The notes: generated by a model not told the origin, from the letters alone. Shown: positions 8,752 through 18,562, counted from the first letter of the stretch. The stretch is 64,000 nt of DNA from Neorhizobium huautlense (GCF_002968575.1 NZ_PVBM01000005.1:124001-188000); one strand, 5' to 3'. Translations and numbers: made by a program.

Positions 8752-9906
8752 TTACGCGAAGTCCGTGAGGAGACGGCTCCAGCTCTCGGAAGCAAGGCCG
8801 CCGACAAAAATATCGTTTGCGGTCGCAGCCTCGCGGACGTCCTGATGCCGCGTCACCATGCAGAAATAGCCGCGGTGCCGGAAGCTCATCTGCCTCTGGC
8901 GCATCAACGCGTTCATGAGGAAGGGCTGCGCCATTCCATGGGCCGCTGAATAGCCGGAGGCCGACAGATCGGAAAACATATGTCCGACCACCTCGAATTC
9001 GTGTCCTTCCCGGCAGAGGATATTGAGGACGTGCGCCGTCCTGCCCGGCTTGCCGAAAAACAGGTAGCAGCCGATCGTCGTGCCTTTGGTATTGAGGACA
9101 CGTTTGCAACGGAGCCGGCCGAGCGAAATGTTCGAAGCGGCCGTATCCATCAGCCAGAGAAGATCGTCACGCGACCAGTCGGGGCGGATCGCAAAGCGCT
9201 CTGTCATCGTTGCGGCACATGTGACGAAATCATCGAAATCCGCTTCGATCGAGGTTCCGCCGACAGGGTCCCGAGGCGTGAACGTGCCGAAAAAATGCCG
9301 CGCGAGGAAGTCAGCCGGTCTGAGCGATGTCGAAAGCGGAAGATGGCTGCCGGCCGGCAGTTTTCTCCTTAATCGATCGAAACCCGCCTGAAACGGTCGG
9401 AAGGTGCGGCGCCACTCGAGGCTTTGAACGGGAAGCATGAAACCGCCGCCGGTCGTCCAGTGATCGGCGCTGACGGGGGAGGCATTGTCGGAAAAACACA
9501 GGTCCGGTTGCGAGAGGCGGATCGTGCGCGCCAGTCTTGCCGCACCGGCAAGCCCGGTCTTTCCGTCCGCCATGAAGGCACAGAGAAGACGCGCAGTAAT
9601 TCGCCTGCCGTAAACAAAAAAGGGCATCGGAAGCGCCAGCAATGCGCTGTCGATCCGGCCCTGGTGATCCTGATGGACGATGCTGCCGTGCTCCAGTGCG
9701 TAGCCCGGACATTTCAGGAAAACGCGGTCTAGATAATCCAGCAGGTCTTGTTGCGGCGCCTCGTCCTTGTTCCGGAATGCCTTGTTGAAGAGCCGGCCGA
9801 CGGCCTTAAGGTCGGCAGCTTCCATCGGACGCACGCCATGTGTGGCGTTGCGGGTGAGGAGGACGGCAGGAGCCTCCACGGCCGGATGGCTGTACGGCAG
9901 GTTCAT
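8752..9906 (-). CDS. GNAT-like acyltransferase family protein of the polysaccharide locus
   Basis: 384 residues from ATG at 9906, which overlaps the stop of the Wzx-like gene by 4 nt. The N-terminal segment (GVRPMEAADLKAVGRLFNKAF) resembles the first strand and helices of a GNAT fold, and the C-terminal part (TIGCYLFFGKPG) could be a second, degenerate GNAT half. No clear acetyl-CoA loop could be fixed by eye. By context it may acylate a sugar of the repeat unit or donate a substituent. The family assignment is tentative, while the reading frame itself is well supported by the tight operon spacing. Confidence 0.6.
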   Translation of the reverse strand: MNLPYSHPAVEAPAVLLTRNATHGVRPMEAADLKAVGRLFNKAFRNKDEAPQQDLLDYLDRVFLKCPGYALEHGSIVHQDHQGRIDSALLALPMPFFVYGRRITARLLCAFMADGKTGLAGAARLARTIRLSQPDLCFSDNASPVSADHWTTGGGFMLPVQSLEWRRTFRPFQAGFDRLRRKLPAGSHLPLSTSLRPADFLARHFFGTFTPRDPVGGTSIEADFDDFVTCAATMTERFAIRPDWSRDDLLWLMDTAASNISLGRLRCKRVLNTKGTTIGCYLFFGKPGRTAHVLNILCREGHEFEVVGHMFSDLSASGYSAAHGMAQPFLMNALMRQRQMSFRHRGYFCMVTRHQDVREAATANDIFVGGLASESWSRLLTDFA

Positions 9907-11213
9907 TCGGCAGGCTCGCTGACGGCAAAGCTCGTCTGCCTGCTCCTCGTCATCACGCTCAGATAAACAGCCCAGGCGGCGGCCGCCATCGCTGCCTCGA
10001 TCACGTAATAGGATACGAAGGTGCCGAGCGGCGGGGCATACCAGGTCGCCCATGCAGCGATGCCTGCACCAACCAGGCTGCCGGTTCCCAGGACGGAAGC
10101 GCGCGCGCCCTGATGGCCGGCTGCGCCAAGTGCTTCAAGCGCAATCGCCCAGCAGGCGACCGGCACCACGACCCAGCAGAGGACGCGGACGAAACCTACG
10201 AGCGAGACGTATTCATGACCGAAAAGAAAGGGCAGCACCGGCGCAAATACATAGACCGTCGCGCCTGCGGCAACACTGATGGTGAATGCCACGGCGAAGA
10301 TCTTCGATACGCGTTCGGCCGCATGATGAAGCCCGGCCTGGCTCGCTCTTGCGGTACCCGGGTAAACGATGCGGTTCAGCGCATCGACGGAGAGGTAGCT
10401 GCTTTCGATGATGCGACGCGCGACGCTGTAGCTCGAAACGAACTCGGCCGTGGTGACCAGGCTCAGGACCAGCAGGTCGGCATTCTGACGTGCCGCCTTG
10501 AGAATGAAGGGGATGCTGAAGAAGAGGCCGAGCCGGAGCTCCTCGCGGACAAGTCCCCATCGGGGTCGGCCGAGGCGGCGAAGCGCCTGGACGCAGAAAG
10601 CCAGCATGAGGAGATGCGCCGCGAACTGCCAGATGATCCAGCCCGAGAGCGTCGATACGCCAAAGATGAGGCAGGCGAGCACGGCTGCGGCAGTGCGGAT
10701 CAGCGCGAAACCCATGACCACCTTGTTCGCTGAGCCGAAATCGGAAAAGGCGATGAAGACCTGTTCGGCGAACAGGATGCAGCGGACGAGCAGAATGTTC
10801 GTCACCAGCATGAGGGTGATCTCGACGACGTTTACCACCGGATCGGCAGACACGTCGAAGAAGAAGGGCAGCGCCACGGCGCCGATCAGGATGAGTGCAA
10901 GGCCGCTCGCCGCAATCAGGATCAGGTTATGCCCGAGCATGCGAGGATAGATGGCATGGTCGCGGGCGACACGGCGCACCAAACATTCGGTGGCGCCGAC
11001 GCCGCAGAGATGAACCGCGATCGCCGAGACCGCGGTGATCGCCACAAACAAGCTGAATTCGTGGACGCCAAGGAAGCGGGCCAGGATGGCAAAGGTCAGG
11101 AGCTGGGCGAAGGAGCTGACGATCAGACTGCCGCCCGAGGCGGCATAGGACAAGAACATCGGCAGGAAACCGCGAAGGCGTGCCATCTTCTGGATTAATC
11201 CGGGCGCCGTCAT
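9903..11213 (-). CDS. Wzx-like polysaccharide flippase (MOP superfamily)
   Basis: 436 residues with about twelve to fourteen hydrophobic segments, starting with a short polar N-terminus then SYAASGGSLIVSSFAQLLTF, typical of oligosaccharide flippases. A long cytoplasmic or periplasmic loop with Arg and His (ARASQAGLHHAAERVSK) lies in the middle. It should move the undecaprenyl-linked repeat unit across the inner membrane for Wzy-dependent polymerisation. It is coupled to asnB upstream and to the GNAT-like gene downstream by 4-nt overlaps. Confidence 0.85.
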   Translation of the reverse strand: MTAPGLIQKMARLRGFLPMFLSYAASGGSLIVSSFAQLLTFAILARFLGVHEFSLFVAITAVSAIAVHLCGVGATECLVRRVARDHAIYPRMLGHNLILIAASGLALILIGAVALPFFFDVSADPVVNVVEITLMLVTNILLVRCILFAEQVFIAFSDFGSANKVVMGFALIRTAAAVLACLIFGVSTLSGWIIWQFAAHLLMLAFCVQALRRLGRPRWGLVREELRLGLFFSIPFILKAARQNADLLVLSLVTTAEFVSSYSVARRIIESSYLSVDALNRIVYPGTARASQAGLHHAAERVSKIFAVAFTISVAAGATVYVFAPVLPFLFGHEYVSLVGFVRVLCWVVVPVACWAIALEALGAAGHQGARASVLGTGSLVGAGIAAWATWYAPPLGTFVSYYVIEAAMAAAAWAVYLSVMTRSRQTSFAVSEPAE

Positions 11214-13177
11214 GCTTTACTTCCTGCCGCCTTGGCAATGTGATCGGCACCGGCTGCGTCTCGGGCCGTAAACTTCCGCAGCCAGAGTTGTGTCGAAAGA
11301 ATGCCGACAAAGGCGGCATTGTCGCGGAAACCTGAAACCGTCTGTGTCCGGCACTTCTGATGCAATTTGGCGACCGCCCGCGCGTTGAACAGTCCCGTCT
11401 CCGCGACTGCCTGTTCGCCGAGCATCTCGCCGACATAGGCTTGCTCGTCGTTGCCAGCGAAGGAACGGCTGTCTGGCGCTCGATATGGCTGTTTGGGCCT
11501 CTTGGTGATCACATCCGGCAGCAGGTCCTTTGCCACCCGCCGGAGGATATGTTTCTCCTCGAGACCCTTGAGCTTCATGCTTGGATTGAGCCGGGCCGCA
11601 AATTCGACCAGGCGGTGGTCGAGGAATGGGAACCGGCCTTCGACGCCATGTGCCATCGCAACCCGATCTCCCTGGCTGGAAAGGATGTAGCCCGGCAGCA
11701 GGAAACGGCCTTCGAGATATTGCGCCTGATGCAGCGGATTCCAGCGGCGGAAGTTGTCGGGCAGGCGAGAGGCAAGCTCTTCGGCGGCGTCATAGGTGCC
11801 GAGAGTGGCGCGCAAATCGTCGGAATAGAAGATCTTCGCCGCCGCCGTGGAGCGGAAACGCGGCCGGTGCGAGAAGAGCGGGTCGCCGGCAACGTCGTTC
11901 GAGGCGCCGAAGAATGCCGCGAGGTAATCCGACGATTGCTGCTTCAAGCCGGGCAAATAAGGGTAGAGCTTGCGGAAGAGATGCGGCCTGATTTTCGAAC
12001 CCGGCTGGCGGGCGCAGAAGCGCCGCACGCGCGCCTCCCGAAAGATATCGTAACCGGCAAAGATCTCGTCTGCCCCTTCGCCGGTCAGCACGACCTTCAT
12101 GCCGGCGTCCCGCACGAGGCCGGAGAGGCGGTAGAGCGGGGCAGGCGCGGTGCGCAGAACCGGCCGCTCCGTAAAGTTGATCACATCCGGAAAGCTCGCC
12201 GCGATATCGGCCGAGCCGCTTGCGACTGCACGATGGTGCGTCCCGAGCGCGCGGGCAACTTCCATCTGGAAGGCGCTTTCGTCATGCTCGGCGTCGTCGA
12301 AGGTCACCGAGAAGGTGTTCAATCCATTCGGCGCCATCGGCGCCGCCAGGGCGGTGATCAGCGAGGAATCGAGGCCGCCGGAAAGATAGGCGCCGACCGG
12401 TACGTCGGCACGCATGCGAAGCCGCGTCGCATCGGCAAGGAGTGCCCTCAGCTCTTCTTCCATCGCGCCCTGGTCCGCCTCGGCCCGGTCGTCGGCATCG
12501 GGAAAGTCGAGCGACCAGTAGGGCCTGACGTCGATGCGTCCGCCTTCGGCGGTCAGCAGATGTCCTGGCTCGAGTTCACGGATATCCTTGAAGGCCGTCC
12601 GCGGCGGGATCGGCGCCCAGAGCGTGAAGATCTGGTCGAGCGCAAAGGGATCGAGTTCCGCCTCGATGCCCGGCACCTGGAGCAGGGCCTTGACTTCGGA
12701 ACCGAAGTAGAGCGCGCCTTTGTGCCGGGTATAAAAGAGCGGCCGCACGCCCATCCGATCGCGGGCAAGCATCAGCCGCCGGTCGCGGGCATCCCATATG
12801 GCGAAGGCGAAGTCGCCGTTGAGGCGCGAAAGGCAATCCTTGCCATAAGCTGCATAAAGCTGCAGCAGCACTTCGGTGTCGCTGCCGGTTCGGAAGGTAA
12901 TGCCGCGAGCCTTCAGGTCGTCGCGCAGTTCCACATAGTTGAAGATCTCGCCGTTGAAGACCATGGTGAATCGGCCGTCGGCACTCGTCATCGGCTGCTG
13001 GCCGTCGGCGAGCCCGACGATCGACAGGCGCACATGGGCAAGCCCGACGCCCGGCGCGGCGAACACGCCTTGTCCGTCCGGTCCGCGATGGGCAATCGCG
13101 GCCGCCATGGACGACAGGAGAGCTTCCGGATTACCGGAGCCACATGCTTCACCAAGGAAGCCAGCAAAACCGCACAT
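11210..13177 (-). CDS. asnB: Glutamine-hydrolysing asparagine synthase/amidotransferase
   Basis: 655 residues. MCGFAGF gives the N-terminal catalytic Cys of a class II glutamine amidotransferase, with the RGPDGQG and VFNGEIFNY segments that follow in the family. The synthetase half has the ATP-pyrophosphatase loop YLSGGLDSS near residue 265 and VLTGEGADEIFAGY. It transfers glutamine nitrogen to a carboxylate. In exopolysaccharide clusters such proteins often amidate a sugar acid rather than make asparagine. It is the first gene of the operon, and its start lies about 100 nt from the end of the flavoprotein gene on the same strand, so the operon promoter is likely in or near 13178-13280. Confidence 0.93.
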   Translation of the reverse strand: MCGFAGFLGEACGSGNPEALLSSMAAAIAHRGPDGQGVFAAPGVGLAHVRLSIVGLADGQQPMTSADGRFTMVFNGEIFNYVELRDDLKARGITFRTGSDTEVLLQLYAAYGKDCLSRLNGDFAFAIWDARDRRLMLARDRMGVRPLFYTRHKGALYFGSEVKALLQVPGIEAELDPFALDQIFTLWAPIPPRTAFKDIRELEPGHLLTAEGGRIDVRPYWSLDFPDADDRAEADQGAMEEELRALLADATRLRMRADVPVGAYLSGGLDSSLITALAAPMAPNGLNTFSVTFDDAEHDESAFQMEVARALGTHHRAVASGSADIAASFPDVINFTERPVLRTAPAPLYRLSGLVRDAGMKVVLTGEGADEIFAGYDIFREARVRRFCARQPGSKIRPHLFRKLYPYLPGLKQQSSDYLAAFFGASNDVAGDPLFSHRPRFRSTAAAKIFYSDDLRATLGTYDAAEELASRLPDNFRRWNPLHQAQYLEGRFLLPGYILSSQGDRVAMAHGVEGRFPFLDHRLVEFAARLNPSMKLKGLEEKHILRRVAKDLLPDVITKRPKQPYRAPDSRSFAGNDEQAYVGEMLGEQAVAETGLFNARAVAKLHQKCRTQTVSGFRDNAAFVGILSTQLWLRKFTARDAAGADHIAKAAGSKA

Positions 13178-13279
13178 CTGTTTCCGTCATGAACAGGATC
13201 TTGAATGCCGGTCATAGACGGAAATGCTTGAGGCTCTCCTTAAGCGGTCGATAAAAATTTAGATGTGTCCAAAAGAGGT

Positions 13280-14653
13280 TCAGGTCGGCTGCATGCCGAG
13301 GACGACCGTCGGCCAGAGTTCCGACACCGTGGGGTGGATAGGAACCGCCCAGCGCAACGTATCGAAAGTGGCGCCGGCATTCATCATATCGAGTATGCCA
13401 TGAATGGATTCGTCGCCGCCGGTGCCGAGGATGGCGGCTCCCAGGATACGCCTCGTGTCGGCGTCCGCCACGATCTTCATCAGGCCCTGGGTCTCGCCCT
13501 TTTCGACCGCGCGGCCAACCTGCGTCATCGGCCGGTGCCCGACGAGAACCTTCTTTCCTGCCTTGCGGGCTTCCGTTTCGCTCATGCCGACGCGGCCGAG
13601 CGGGGGATCGATGTAAAGCGCGTACCCGAGCAGCCGGTCGGAGACTTTGCGGTCTTCTCCGTCAAAGAGGTTCGCAGCAACGATCTCGAAATCGTTGTAG
13701 GCCGTATGCGTGAAGGCGCCGCGGCCGTTGCAGTCGCCCATCGCCCAGATACCCTCGGCATTCGTTGCCAGATGGTCATCGACCTTGATATAGCCCTTGC
13801 CGTCGGTTTCCACTCCTGCCTTGTCCAGACCAAGGTCGTCTGTGTTCGGCCGCCGACCGACGGCGAGCAGGATATCGGTGCCGATCACTTCCGGTTCGCC
13901 CTCGGCGCAGTCCACCCCGACTGCGATGCCGTCCCCGTGCTTGCGGAAGCGGATGCATTCGGCATTGGTGCGGATCTTAATTCCTTCGGCTTCCAGAATG
14001 CCGCGGATGGCTTCGGAAATCTCTTCGTCCTCGCGACCTACGAGCCGCGGCCCCTTCTCGACGACCGTGACCTCCGCGCCGAAGCGACGATACATCTGCG
14101 CGAATTCCAGGCCGATATAGCTGCCGCCGACGACGACCAGATGGCCCGGCACCCGGTCGAGCATGACAATGTCGCTGTTGGTCATGAAGGGCACTTCATC
14201 GATGCCCGGAAAATCCGGGATCGCGGCGCGTCCGCCGACATTGATGAAGATCTGCGGCGCGGTCAGCAGTTCGTCTTCGACCTGCACCGTGTTCTTGTCT
14301 TCGAACCGGGCATGGCCGCGGATCAGGGTGCAGTTCGGCATGCCTTCCAGCCAGCTCTCGTTGCCGTGGCGGGAATCGAGCGTCACCTGGTGCGAACGGC
14401 GCATCACCTTCGGCATGTCGATCTTCACGGAGCTCTCGAGCACCACGCCGTATTCGCTGCCGCGGCGGGCGAGATGGGCGGCATAGGCGCTGGCGACGAG
14501 CGTCTTGGTCGGCTTGCAGCCGGTGTTGACGCAGGTCCCGCCCACATGCTTCCGCTCAATGATGGCGACGCGTTTGCCGGCATCGTTGAAACGCCCGGCA
14601 AGCGAGGGGCCGGCCTGTCCCGCACCGATGATGATCGCGTCGAAAGCTGTCAT
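13280..14653 (-). CDS. FAD-dependent pyridine nucleotide-disulfide oxidoreductase (MerA/Lpd-like)
   Basis: 457 residues from ATG at 14653, which overlaps the DUF4126 stop by 4 nt. AFDAIIIGAGQAGPSLA is the FAD dinucleotide fold, GGTCVNTGCKPTKT holds the redox-active CxxxxC, VVVGGSYIGLEFAQ is the NAD(P)H fold, and GDCNGRGAFTHTAYND is the second FAD motif. The C-terminal HPTVSELWP includes the His-x-x-x-x-Glu pair of class I enzymes. There is no heavy-metal domain and no C-terminal Cys pair, so it is not a true mercuric reductase. The substrate is unknown. Confidence 0.88.
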   Translation of the reverse strand: MTAFDAIIIGAGQAGPSLAGRFNDAGKRVAIIERKHVGGTCVNTGCKPTKTLVASAYAAHLARRGSEYGVVLESSVKIDMPKVMRRSHQVTLDSRHGNESWLEGMPNCTLIRGHARFEDKNTVQVEDELLTAPQIFINVGGRAAIPDFPGIDEVPFMTNSDIVMLDRVPGHLVVVGGSYIGLEFAQMYRRFGAEVTVVEKGPRLVGREDEEISEAIRGILEAEGIKIRTNAECIRFRKHGDGIAVGVDCAEGEPEVIGTDILLAVGRRPNTDDLGLDKAGVETDGKGYIKVDDHLATNAEGIWAMGDCNGRGAFTHTAYNDFEIVAANLFDGEDRKVSDRLLGYALYIDPPLGRVGMSETEARKAGKKVLVGHRPMTQVGRAVEKGETQGLMKIVADADTRRILGAAILGTGGDESIHGILDMMNAGATFDTLRWAVPIHPTVSELWPTVVLGMQPT

Positions 14654-15126
14654 GCGGCGACCGGAATCGGCAGGGACGCAACGATCAGATAGGCCCCGAT
14701 GATAGCGACGGCGTCCTCGATCAAGGCTGCAGGCAGGTCCTTTCCGAAGCCCGCGGCGAGTTTGGCGCGGACGGCTGCGCCGCCGTAAGTTCCAATTGCT
14801 GCGCCGACGACGCCGGCGATCAGGCAGACGATCCAACCGCCATAGGGCGTGCCGATGGCGGCTCCGGTCAGGGCGCCCATCAGGAGCCGGGCGCCGAACT
14901 GCTGCGGAACCTTGCGGCTCGGCGTCGAGGGCAGCTGGTCGGTCACGAGTTCCACGACTGCGAGAATGGTGAAGATGCCGACGGCCCAGACTGAGCCCAT
15001 GAAGGCGAGCCAGGAACCGGAAAGATTGAGCCAGCCGAGATAAGCGGCCCAGGCGATGGCGGCAGGCGCCGTCATGGCACGAAGGCCGGCGATGATGCCG
15101 ATGAGAAGCGCAAGCACGTAGACCAT
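14650..15126 (-). CDS. DUF4126 family membrane protein
   Basis: 158 residues from ATG at 15126, chosen because AGGGGG lies just upstream. It has four to five hydrophobic segments (LALLIGIIAGLRAMTAPA, then VGIFTILAVVELVTDQL, then a Gly-rich pair). The motifs GLRAMTAPA and DQLPSTPSRK agree with the DUF4126 family as I recall it. It is coupled by 4 nt to the flavoprotein gene downstream, so the two may work together at the membrane. No function is known. Confidence 0.75.
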   Translation of the reverse strand: MVYVLALLIGIIAGLRAMTAPAAIAWAAYLGWLNLSGSWLAFMGSVWAVGIFTILAVVELVTDQLPSTPSRKVPQQFGARLLMGALTGAAIGTPYGGWIVCLIAGVVGAAIGTYGGAAVRAKLAAGFGKDLPAALIEDAVAIIGAYLIVASLPIPVAA

Positions 15127-15276
15127 GAAGCCCCCTGATGCCGAGACCGGCGCCGATACCCGCTTGCCAGACTGTTCCGGCCCAGGCGGCAGGTCAAGTA
15201 AAACTTCCATAAAACCGAGCATGTCTCCTTTATGCGTCCTACGGCGGCAGTTGAACGTTAGGGCTCATGAAAGGAA

Positions 15277-17181
15277 GTGATGGAAATCGCTCCACCACGG
15301 ATTACAATAGCCGTGCCCCTTTTGCGGGGCGGAGAGATGGGAGGACCCGGCCTGTTGAGATATCGCCTTCTTTTGCCGCTGGTCCTCCTGGCGGTGCTTG
15401 GGCTTGCCTTGATCTTCAGGGGCAACGATATCGCGGCGCGCGGCTATATGAACGAAGCCGAAACGCAAGCCGCCACGACATTGCGGCTGGCGGTATCGGC
15501 ATTGGATGGCCACCTGAAGCGTTACGAGGCTCTGCCGGCGCTGATCGCCGACCAGCAGAATGTCGAGGCGCTAATCCTCGACCCAGGAAACGACGCGCTG
15601 CGGGCAACGACAAATGCCTATCTCAAGGACGTCAACGCTCTTCTCAAGTCGTCCGATATCTATGTGATGACGATGGACGGCCAGACCGTTGCGGCGAGCA
15701 ATTACGACACTCCGATCAGCTTCATCGGCGAGAACTTCACCTACCGGCCCTATTTCCAGGACGCGGCGGCTGGGCGGCAATCGCGTTTTTATGCGCTTGG
15801 CACGACATCCCTGAAACGCGGCTATTATTTCGGCTCGCCGATCGAGGTCGGCGGCGTGATCCGCGGCGTGATCGTCTTCAAGGTGGATATCGATACCATC
15901 GAAGACAGTTGGCGCGGCGGCGACGACCGGATCTTCGTCTCCGATCCGGAAGGCATCATCTTCATGACCGGCAGTCCGGAATGGCTTTATGCAAGCATTC
16001 TGCCGCTGACTCCCGAACGGATCGCACGCACTGAGGCCTCCAGGCGGTATGCGGACGCGAAACTGCGGGAATTGCCGGTGAAGCGCGGCACATTTGCCGA
16101 TCGCGACGTCATGATCATCACCGACAATCGGGTTGAGAAGGAATATCTCGTCGTTTCCCAGCCCATGCCGGATGCTGGCTGGACGGTCAACGTCCTGATG
16201 GACACGAGTTCCGTCCGTACCCAGGCAAAAACCGCGACCGTCGCGGCGCTCTTGACGCTCTGCCTCGCCGGTCTGGCGCTTGCCGTCCTGATGCAGCGGC
16301 GCGCACGCCTCAACGAACGCATGCAGCTGCAGGCGGAAGCCCGCAACGAACTGGAGCGGCGCGTGGCGGAACGCACCGCCGATCTCGCTCGCGTCAACAG
16401 CCGCATCGAGGAGGAGATCGCCGAGCGGCGGCTCACCGAGCAGCGGTTGCGGCAGACGCAGGCCGACCTCATCCAGGCCGGCAAACTCGCCGGTCTCGGC
16501 CAGATGTCGGCGGCCCTTTCGCACGAGTTCAACCAACCCCTTGCAGCTGCCAAAACCTATGCCGAAACGAGCGGCGTGCTCATCGATCTCGGCCGTACGG
16601 ACGAGGCGAGGGACAATATCCGGCGCATCTCGGCGCTGATCGACCGCATGGCGTCGATCAGCAAGCACTTGCGCAACTTCGCCCGCAAGCCGAACGAGAA
16701 GCTCGGTCCCGTGCTGATCGAGGACGTGATGCGGGATACGCTCGAGATCGTGGCGGCGCGGCTCAAGACGGCCGATGCCGTCCTGGACGTGGAGATCGAT
16801 CCGATGCTGCCGGCCGTGAAGGCGGGGGCTGTGCGCCTGCAGCAGGTTCTGGTGAACATCATCACCAATGCGGCCGATGCGGTGGAGGGGCTGGAGGACC
16901 GGCGTATCACCGTTTCTGCCGAGAAAGAGGGCGACAAGGTGATCGTGTCGGTTCGCGATCGCGGGCCTGGCGTTCCCCCGGCCATCCGCGAGCGCATCTT
17001 CGATCCGTTTTTTACTACCAAGGGCGTGGGCAAGGGCTTGGGGCTCGGCCTTTCGATCTCCTACAATATCATCAAGGATTTCGGCGGCAGTCTGAGCGTC
17101 GGTGAGCATCCCGATGGCGGCGCAGTCTTCAACATCGAGCTCGACGCTGCCGATGGCAATCTTCTGGAGGCAGCCGAGTGA
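15277..17181 (+). CDS. DctB-like sensor histidine kinase
   Basis: About 634 residues. A first helix (LLLPLVLLAVLGLALIF) and a second near residues 318-340 enclose a periplasmic dCache-type sensor with YFQDAAAG and YYFGSPIEVGG, as in DctB. A coiled coil follows, then the H-box LSHEFNQPLAA with the phospho-His near residue 416. The ATPase has the N-box NIITNAADAVEG, then [23 protein letters not shown]. Start choices are GTG 15277, ATG 15280 or ATG 15337. It is coupled by 4 nt to the DctD-like regulator and followed by tctCBA, so it probably senses a di- or tricarboxylate rather than serving dctA. Confidence 0.9.
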   Translation: MMEIAPPRITIAVPLLRGGEMGGPGLLRYRLLLPLVLLAVLGLALIFRGNDIAARGYMNEAETQAATTLRLAVSALDGHLKRYEALPALIADQQNVEALILDPGNDALRATTNAYLKDVNALLKSSDIYVMTMDGQTVAASNYDTPISFIGENFTYRPYFQDAAAGRQSRFYALGTTSLKRGYYFGSPIEVGGVIRGVIVFKVDIDTIEDSWRGGDDRIFVSDPEGIIFMTGSPEWLYASILPLTPERIARTEASRRYADAKLRELPVKRGTFADRDVMIITDNRVEKEYLVVSQPMPDAGWTVNVLMDTSSVRTQAKTATVAALLTLCLAGLALAVLMQRRARLNERMQLQAEARNELERRVAERTADLARVNSRIEEEIAERRLTEQRLRQTQADLIQAGKLAGLGQMSAALSHEFNQPLAAAKTYAETSGVLIDLGRTDEARDNIRRISALIDRMASISKHLRNFARKPNEKLGPVLIEDVMRDTLEIVAARLKTADAVLDVEIDPMLPAVKAGAVRLQQVLVNIITNAADAVEGLEDRRITVSAEKEGDKVIVSVRDRGPGVPPAIRERIFDPFFTTKGVGKGLGLGLSISYNIIKDFGGSLSVGEHPDGGAVFNIELDAADGNLLEAAE

Positions 17182-18551
17182 ACGGGCAAAGGGTGCTGCT
17201 GGTCGATGACGAGGAGGAGCTGCGCCGTTCGACCGCACAGGCGCTGGAACTCTTCGGCCTTTCGGTACAGACGTTTTCCCATGCGGATCATGTGCTCGAA
17301 CTTACGGGTTTCGGCTTCGACGGGGTGGTCGTCAGCGATATCCGTATGCCCGGCATCGACGGCATGACGCTGCTTCACCGCATCCGCGAGCTGGATGCGG
17401 AAATCCCGGTGATCCTGGTGACGGGCCACGGCGACGTCCAGCTTGCGGTGAAAGCGATGCGGGAAGGTGCCTACGATTTTCTCGAAAAGCCGTTCACGCC
17501 GCAGCATCTGGCGGGCATCATCCGCCGGGCGCTGGATCGGCGCGGTCTGGTGCTCGAAAACCGGCGGCTGCGGGCGGTCGCCGGCAAGCGCGACGATGTC
17601 GAGGCGCGGCTTCCGGGGCGCACGCAGGTCATGGTCGACCTGCGCTATCAGCTCCGCGCGATCGGGGCTGCCGATGCGGATACGCTGGTTATCGGCGAGA
17701 CGGGGGTAGGCAAGGAGGTGGTGGCGCGGGCGCTGCACGATGTCAGCCCGCGTGCCCATAAGCCGTTCATCGCCATCAACTGTGCTGCGCTGCCGGAAAA
17801 TCTGATCGAAAGCGAGCTGTTCGGTCACGAGGCCGGCGCCTTTCCGGGCGCATTGCGTCCCCGCTACGGCAAGTTCGAGCACGGCCGGGGCGGCACGATC
17901 CTGCTCGACGAGATCGGTTCGATGCCCGTCGATCTCCAGGCAAAATTCCTGCGCGTTTTACAGGAGCGGGTGATCACGCGGCTCGGCTCCAACGAAACCG
18001 TGCCGTTGGATGTCCGCTTTATCGCCACCAGCAAAGTGGACCTGGAGGCAGAGGTCGCAGCGGGGCGTTTCCGCGCCGATCTTTTCTACCGCCTCAACGT
18101 GGCAACCATCCATGTCCCGTCGCTCGCTCAGCGACGAGCCGATATCCCGCTGCTCTTCCTGCAGCTCGTCCGAGAGGCGGCGGCGCGCTACGGCCGGGAG
18201 GATCCGAACGTGCCCGCCGATGTGATCTCTGCGATCGCCCAGCGCGACTGGCCGGGCAACGTGCGGGAACTGCGCAATGCCGCGGACCGCCTGGTGCTCG
18301 GTCTCGACCCGAGGCCTGGCGAGACCGCCGTGCCGGGACGAGACGGGGCAGGGCGGCTGGCTGACAAGGTCGCGGCTTTCGAGCGAAATATCATTGCCGG
18401 CGAGATCGCCGCCCATGGGGGTGCGTTGAGGCCGGTTTATGAATCTCTCGGGATTTCGCGCAAGACGCTTTACGAAAAGATGCAGAAATATGGCCTCGAC
18501 AAGAAGATCTTGGGCGTGGAACACCTGCTGCAGGACGACCGGGACGGATAA
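17178..18551 (+). CDS. DctD-like sigma-54-dependent response regulator
   Basis: 457 residues from GTG 17178, overlapping the kinase stop. The receiver domain has LLVDDEEE and the phospho-acceptor Asp54 in VVSDIRMPG. The AAA+ domain has Walker A GETGVGKE, Walker B TILLDEIGS and an arginine-finger region WPGNVRELRNAADR. The C-terminal Fis-type helix-turn-helix reads ISRKTLYEKMQKYGL. The sigma-54 contact loop reads GAFPGA instead of the common GAFTGA. It most likely activates tctCBA from the palindromic sites at 18563-18614. Confidence 0.9.
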   Translation: MNGQRVLLVDDEEELRRSTAQALELFGLSVQTFSHADHVLELTGFGFDGVVVSDIRMPGIDGMTLLHRIRELDAEIPVILVTGHGDVQLAVKAMREGAYDFLEKPFTPQHLAGIIRRALDRRGLVLENRRLRAVAGKRDDVEARLPGRTQVMVDLRYQLRAIGAADADTLVIGETGVGKEVVARALHDVSPRAHKPFIAINCAALPENLIESELFGHEAGAFPGALRPRYGKFEHGRGGTILLDEIGSMPVDLQAKFLRVLQERVITRLGSNETVPLDVRFIATSKVDLEAEVAAGRFRADLFYRLNVATIHVPSLAQRRADIPLLFLQLVREAAARYGREDPNVPADVISAIAQRDWPGNVRELRNAADRLVLGLDPRPGETAVPGRDGAGRLADKVAAFERNIIAGEIAAHGGALRPVYESLGISRKTLYEKMQKYGLDKKILGVEHLLQDDRDG

Positions 18552-18562
18552 CGGCGAATGTA

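Noticed and set aside
11360..13192. 610-codon open frame antisense to asnB
   Set aside because: Shadow of a well-supported amidotransferase gene with no domain of its own.
15571..17238. 555-codon open frame antisense to the DctB-like kinase
   Set aside because: Shadow frame; kinase motifs on the plus strand are complete.
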